Shown here: piece after piece, positions 58,601 to 64,000 of the stretch
How positions within the stretch are numbered: the first letter of the stretch is position 1
How the letters are laid out: every line of letters begins with the position of its first letter
NCBI GenBank assembly: GCA_963924555.1
Contig: OZ004588.1
Span: 4,712,001-4,776,000 of the forward strand
DNA length: 64,000 nt
Direction of reading: 5' to 3'
Source of the DNA: Crambe crambe
Lineage: Eukaryota > Porifera > Demospongiae > Poecilosclerida > Crambeidae
The notes under the pieces: generated by a model
Told to the model about the DNA's origin: nothing
The model's input: only the letters and a program-made list of their open reading frames with translations
Database searches by the model: none
Translations under genes and position numbers: made by a program

Positions 58601-60290
58601 ACCTGTCTGTTGGTCTACTCGAGCACCATTTTCTAGCAGCACCTTGGCCACTTCAAAATATCCTCCCCGACTGGCTATCATCGGAGGAGAATGCTCTTTA
58701 CTCCACTGCAAATCTATCCTTGCCCCATTTTCTATCAATACTTTTACGGTTTCAGAGTACCCAAGGGGGCTCCGACATCCCGCCCACGCGCTTGTTTTGC
58801 AGGTTGCTATGGACTGATATCGAGACTAACGACACTTGCAGAGATAAGCTACAAAGACCACAGTGGAGGACTTATCTACGGTCGCTGATCTCCCAAGAAC
58901 TAGGAAAAACGGGGCAGTTACCGAGAGGCTAGCACCGCTTGAAGCTAAAAGGACTAAAATTAATACTTCCTTTTTTTGTGCTAAACTTACAATGTTGAAA
59001 ATAGTTTCACATCCTTCCTTTGCATGCTTATAAGACAACTACGGATCGAATTGTCTATATATAACCTAGCTTCCTAGATACACGAATTTCTAGCTTTAGA
59101 ATGAACTGCTGAAAGCGCTGATCATTTCAGTTTTTGAAGATTTCCTAATCCCATCCGTAGCTGTCTACCCCAGACCATGAGGAAACAACATGCCAAGTAC
59201 GGACTCTTCTGGATTTACTGGCGTCTGCAAGTATACCGATACATAGCCCCACCCCAGCCCCACCCACTATATCCGGAAGGATGCCGAGTCTTTCTGTCCA
59301 TGCGGTACTGTTAGTCGAGTGATCGCTCATCCCACGGTGAGGCAGCTGGCCAGACTTGGGAGAATCTGGCTCTCTCTCTTCAATACTGCACTTCGGACTA
59401 GTCTGGATCTCAGCACCTCTTTGTACCAGAGGTCTGCTAGCCCAGACTAGCTCTAGAGTTAGTCTCGCTCGGGCCAGACTCTTCCGGTGACACTGGCTCT
59501 GGAATAGGCTCTGAATCTGGCGCTGGAAATAATTATAGATTGCCTACATTATTTTTCTTCAGGAGTGCTACCTATACTAGCTATTATAGCTACATGCAAT
59601 TGAATGAATTATTTACTATTATGACTTTTCCTGCTTGTATGGTTCATGTACTACCTGTACAAAGTTGTATTCCTAACCTTTTTGTGGTTTTTCAGCTGGT
59701 TTTCCACAATAATGATCCTGTTATTAGTGCTTATCCTTACGCGCGGGTAGTCATGTCGGAGCCCCCTTATTAAAGCTGATCTCCCAATATTGTCAACCTG
59801 AGCACGACTTTTCAGGAGCAACCTGGCCACTTCAGGATATCCCTCATTGCTGGCAATAAGCAATGCAGTATCTCCCTCATTGTTCTGCATATCAACTGTA
59901 GCACCATTTTATAGCAGGATCTTTACCACTTTAAAATGTCCTTTTTGACTGGTAATCATCACCCACCATCCTTTTGCTTCAAGTCGCACCCGAGCGTGAT
60001 ACTCAACAACCAGTAGCTGAATAACCTAACAAACTAAAGCTGTTAGACCACTGGTGTCTTGAAAATCAGTACTAGCACCATTTTCTAGCAGAAATTTGGC
60101 CATCTTAAAGTGGCCTCTTCCACAGCTAGCCATCAAAGCAGATTGTCCACTATTAGATATCTTGCAAGTTTATATGACTTTCTTATTTAAGCAATAATTT
60201 GGCCACTTCAGTATGTCCTTCCTGACCAGCCATAATCAAGGAAGATCCTTTACTTTCCTGGAGATTGAATAAATCTCATTCAAGCAGTGC
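55640..60290 (-). pseudogene. Ankyrin / ZU5-like / death-domain gene, B'' copy
   Basis: Read on the minus strand it repeats the B' copy: ankyrin units 60,290-58,050 (interrupted by the 58,763-59,768 insertion), ZU5-like part 57,690-57,310 and death-domain exon 55,920-55,790 (MEWLKMNYNQQKYGRPTWKR). The 118-codon ankyrin frame at 58,049-58,405 is identical in protein to 42,121-42,477. It shares the 5' truncation and early stops with B', and has private deletions (58,535 in EKGHSKVGLLLE; 57,445 in the ZU5-like part). Non-functional as it stands. Confidence 0.7.
58763..59768. mobile_element. 1,006-bp inverted-repeat insertion, ends AAGGGGGCTCCGACAT
   Basis: Both ends read AAGGGGGCTCCGACAT inwards, followed by CCCGCCCACGCGC on the left and GACTACCCGCGC on the right. 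It interrupts an ankyrin unit. B and B' give the empty site. Relative to them, 17 bp between GAGTACC and ATTAAAGCTG are missing and no target duplication is seen. The interior is GC-richer, with short frames of no recognised family (58,826-59,038 and 59,145-59,330 minus), so it is non-autonomous or carries captured DNA. Confidence 0.85.
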
Positions 60291-60900
60291 GCATGGGTAG
60301 TAGTCCGAGGACGACCAAATTCTCTGTATAGCAAGGTGGATAGTAGGGCTAGGCTTATCTAAGTGGATTGTAGGCACTAGACAGGAATACTTGCTCGCTC
60401 GCTCGCTGCTCCAAGGCGTACGTACGTACGTACGTGTGTCGTGCAATAGTAGCGCCCTGCGCGTGCATTTATGCGCATGCTCCAATTGTAATTGCTTGAT
60501 TGATTTTCTACATCGCCTACAATCGCCTACATGCTGGATTGTAGGCTAGGCTTGTCTAAGTGGATTGTAGGCACTAGACATATCTAAGTGCTTTGTGGTA
60601 AGTACTTAGCTTTCTGTGCATGCAGCTGCCTCTGCCACTTAGCTACATAACTCAACAGCAAAGAACAAATGAAGTATCAGCTCAACATTTCTACATCCTT
60701 TTGGGCAGCGGGCAGATGCATAAGGCTTATCTAAGCGGCTTGTAAGCACTAGGTTTATCTAAGTGCACTTACAGCTGCCTGCCACTTACATATACAAAAT
60801 CTTCTAAGGAGTTGAAAGCACAAGTGAATGGAAAGCCTATGGGAATACTTAGGAATACTTACTCGCTCGCTGTGACTCAAATGTACATTACCCTGGTATA
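60291..60900. repeat. CACTTAGATAAGCC-type unit (B'' partner of 40,560-41,220)
   Basis: Inverted copy of 40,560-41,220 with the (ACGT)n tract at 60,417-60,435 and the GCTCGCTCGCTCGC run at 60,390. Confidence 0.8.
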
Positions 60901-60981
60901 ATAGCTACAGTCACTAGCTCAGTTAAGTAAGGTAATTCAGTTGGAAATTTCAGGAAAAAAAGGATGGTTCTTATTTTAAAT

Positions 60982-61037
60982 CAGCCTCGTACCCAGGCCT
61001 TATAAATAAATTTTAATAAGGCCTGGGTACGAGGCTA
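60982..61037. mobile_element. Hairpin element AGCCTCGTACCCAGGCC (B'')
   Basis: Best-kept member: AGCCTCGTACCCAGGCCTTA / TAAGGCCTGGGTACGAGGCT, perfect 20-bp arms. Partner of 40,432-40,487. Confidence 0.85.
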
Positions 61038-61679
61038 GCTTGAAATATGCTGTAAAGTTTAGATAAAAAGTTAAATCTATTCTCTATGACTTGTGGATGA
61101 TAGCCGAAACTAAAAAATTGGTAATTCCGAATGATTGTTGTGGCAACACAAAGCATAAAACCTTAATAATCTCCGGTCAGTGACAATTTTCTGTCGCCGC
61201 GACGAAATTTCACAGCTACAGAATAAACGGCAGCACCGGCGTTGATGAAAGATCGGCTACGCCATACGCTTTCGGTGATCTGGTACACTAATCTAGAGAT
61301 ATTCTATGTTACGTAGTATGTTATCTCTGGCATTACTAAATAAAAATTAAAAAAAGCTAATTTAGGCTACTAAGAACTATTTCTCGGGCATCAAGGACCT
61401 GAAGCTTTGAAATTTGTGCCATCAAAATAATTTATAAATACCGCGTTACACACTTTACCCAGTCACATATAGAGTAAGCGCAAGTCAATAGAATTGACCT
61501 CGAATTTCATTAATAATTCCATTTGATCCTGAATTTAGAACAACGTTCGTATTTGCGCGTACGCAAATGGCACTTTTTAAAAATTCTTATTGTATCTTAT
61601 TTATTACTTAGCTTAAATTAATCAACTCTGCATCAGTATCGCCTGTTTTTTATCTACTAGGGCAATGTTCAACATTCAG

Positions 61680-63200
61680 TTAACAGCGAGCGAGCAAGCA
61701 ATTATTCTTTAGTGCTACAACTCTTTAGAAGATTTTGCTTCTGAGTTTATATGTAACGAAGCACTTAGATAAGCCTGTAGATCCTCTACAACTACTACTA
61801 ACAGCAATATGCAGCATTTGAAGTGACCAAGTTAGCAAGTGAAGTAGCTAGCTGATAGCTTCAGTGCTTGATATCGTTAAGTGCCTACAATCACTTAGAT
61901 AAGCCAAGGCCTCTATGACAAAAAGCTGTAGAAAACAATTTCATGCACATCATGCACGCGCAGGGCGCTACTTTTGCACGACACATACGCTTGGGGCATT
62001 TTGGAGTTTAGACATAGATATACAATTTAAATGAGTCATGATGACCTGAGAGTCAGCTCGCTCGCATCAATGATTATGCGCGCTTTCACGTTCGCAAATC
62101 TCACGATATTTAAAATTTTTAAGCTGTATTGTATTATAAGAAGTTATTCAAATTCCTTTTTCCATAGTTAATTTTCAAGCTTACACTCCCGCTATTGTAC
62201 GCAGTAGTTAATGGATTTGTATTTCATTCTCGATCGACATGCAGACTCAATCGTACATGAATCGCTCGCTATACTAGGGAAATAATTTTGACAGCAAGTT
62301 AATTTTTCTGTTGAGTTTGCACTTAGCAATGTGCTGGATTTGACAGTGAGCAAGTGAGCAGCTGATAGGCTCCAGTGTAAGAGTCATTTAAGTTGTGGTT
62401 CCAACAAGGAAGCTCAATACATAGAAAGTTGTAAATACTTGCCACAAACACTTAAATAAGCCAAGCGCCTACATAAGCCTAGCGCCTCTATGATAAAAGG
62501 TTAGCTTGATTAAAATCGGAGCATGCGCATTATGCACGCGCGCAGCGCAATTATTTCGGGACACGTAACATGCCTGGGGCATTTTGGAGTGTGTACACAT
62601 AATAGATATATATATTAAAAAATTCGCGCGCTTTCACGTTCGCAAATCTCGCGATATTCGAAATTTTTAAGCTGTATTGTATTATAAGAAGTTGCTTTTT
62701 TATAGTTAATTTTCAAGCTCACACGTACATGAATCGCTCGCTATACTAGGGAAATGTGCAACATTAATTTTGACAGCAAGTTAGCAATTTGCTGAGTTTA
62801 TATGCAACAAAGTACTTAGCAATGTGCTGCATTTGACAGTGCTTGATATTGCTATCAGAGACAAGAGTCATTTAAGTTGTTCCAACCGGGAAGCTCAACA
62901 CCGAGAAAGTTGTAAATACTTACCACAAGCACTTAGATAAGCCACGTGCCTACATAAGCCTAGCGTCTCTATGACAAGAGGCTGTAGAAAACAATCTAGT
63001 GATTACAATTTGAGCATGCGCATTAAGCACGAGCGCAGCGAAACTATTTCGGGACACGTACCATACGTACGCGTATGCCTGGGGCATTTTGAAGTGTAGA
63101 CATAGATATATATTTAAAATTTCATTGAGTCATGTCATGACCTGAGAGTCAGCTCGCCAGCCGCGCTCACTCGCTGCAATTATTTTAGAAGGCTGTATAC
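61680..63200 (+). repeat. Tandem ~580-bp GC-rich units (B'')
   Basis: Inverted counterpart of 38,225-39,790: CATGACCTGAGAGTCAGCTC at about 62,040 and 63,135, with the middle unit lacking that block (about 62,600). Same order of CACTTAGATAAGCC, GCATGCGCATTATGCACG and GGGGCATTTTGGAGTG words. Confidence 0.8.
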
Positions 63201-63372
63201 GTCCCAGCATTGTTTATAACAGGATCACACCATTAAATAAAATATCAAAAAAGGTGAACTTTTCTAAATTATGAATTACTCTTTCAACTGAACCTTTAAA
63301 ATATATTTTCATTTCACCCCAGTAGAGTAGTTGCAATAGTAGAGTAGATTTTCAATTATCGACCGCTATATA

Positions 63373-63738
63373 TGAACGGACACTGCAGAGGACAGCCTGG
63401 ACATTAATAAAATAAAATTACAGGGTCTGACTAAAACACGGACCGGACCGGACCACCGGACCACGATAATTTTTTGCGCACGAAGTCAAAAATGCTCATG
63501 CGCGCTTAATTGCAAAGATCTGGGACAAAGCGGTACCAAGGCAATACAGTCATTATTTCAAAGAAATGACCAGACCCGTATTTTGGCAGCATCCCATGCA
63601 GCCTATGCGATCAGTCAATTCCAGAGTCCAAGGAAGATATCGAAAAGACCCTTCCTGGACCTTGCACCTGTTTTCTACCACACCCACCTGACGGGGGCAG
63701 TTTTCTCGTTTCATCGACATTATGATAACAATAACTAA
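63373..63738 (+). CDS. Unrecognised frame, B'' partner of 37,591-37,953
   Basis: The same frame (TDTAEDSLDINKIKLQG at the start, HYDNNN before TAA) is open. The Met of B' is Thr here (ATG to ACG), so no equivalent start codon exists. That weakens the case for a real gene. Confidence 0.25.
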
Positions 63739-64000
63739 ATTACGATAGAAATTTATTCCCACCTTGCACATTACTGCTGAGTACTTGATCAAGGAAGATA
63801 TCGTAAAGACCATTCCCGGACCTTCAGAGTCTAGGGTAGATCACTAAGTGAATGATAGGGTACGTATGTTGTGTGCTGCAACATATAACAAGTCTATATA
63901 TACTGTATGCAGTAGCTATATAATATGGTTTGCTCAGATCGTAGACTTCTACTTATTTTTGATTGCGGAAGAATGCAATAAGAAACTTGAAAAAGCTAGT

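Larger units (their letters stand above)
53870..64000 (+). repeat. Segmental duplication unit B''
   Basis: Direct copy of unit B from 27,470 and near-identical inverted copy of B' (37,330-45,540). It extends past the end of the window. It lacks the 27,749 element and the private 33.3-35.4 kb insertions of B, and carries a private 1-kb insertion at 58,763. Confidence 0.9.

Noticed and set aside
19630-64000. A simple fold-back (amplification) artefact as the cause of the palindrome
   Set aside because: Arms differ by many substitutions, indels and whole transposon insertions, which a fold-back copy would not show. A mis-join of haplotypes stays possible and is noted in the findings.

Overview
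This looks like nuclear DNA of a metazoan, most probably a sponge. The coding exons are short, with GT-AG introns of 50-250 bp. The intergenic DNA is AT-rich and full of TAGCTA-type words, and ankyrin/ZU5-like/death-domain genes sit beside astacin and trypsin-like remnants. The species assignment is inference. I see no bacterial operons, rRNA or CRISPR.

Left part (1-13,000): mobile DNA. A 6.17-kb cut-and-paste element of the Ginger type lies at 571-6744. It has inverted ends beginning TGTC, sits between CCGG duplications, and carries an 18-exon gene (828-5485) that I can splice in silico into one uninterrupted 1,032-codon frame: integrase zinc finger, DDE core, GPY/F motif, Ulp1-like protease and PHD finger. 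A second 5.8-kb structure (6796-12579), also with TGTCA ends and a 4-bp duplication (CTGG), has very long inverted arms full of CCTAGG and GTCGC words and holds nested repeats.

Middle (13,000-20,600): unrecognised coding remnants, a frameshifted trypsin-like fragment, a retroelement fragment, and a 5'-truncated, decayed mitochondrial leucyl-tRNA synthetase (LARS2) gene.

Right part (19,630-64,000): one ancestral locus repeated in the order A, B, B' (inverted), A' (inverted), B''. Unit A (19,630-26,970; inverted at 46,270-53,680) carries the 3' end of LARS2, an ankyrin fragment, an MCMDC2-like gene and the edge of an astacin gene. Unit B (27,470-36,555; inverted at 39,255-45,540; again at 53,870-64,000) carries a small death-domain gene and a gene with ankyrin repeats, a ZU5-like region and a death domain. 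Most copies carry stops, frameshifts or deletions, and the lesions differ in an informative way. B' and B'' share theirs, B is more diverged, and A and A' are each broken at different places. The layout could be a real palindromic segmental duplication or a mis-join of divergent haplotypes. The copies differ by insertions and many substitutions, so a simple fold-back artefact does not explain them.

Between the genes lie ~580-bp GC-rich tandem units, small hairpin elements ending AGCCTCGTACCCAGGCC, TA-flanked and GTTAT-flanked inverted-repeat elements, and tRNA-like Pol III sequences.
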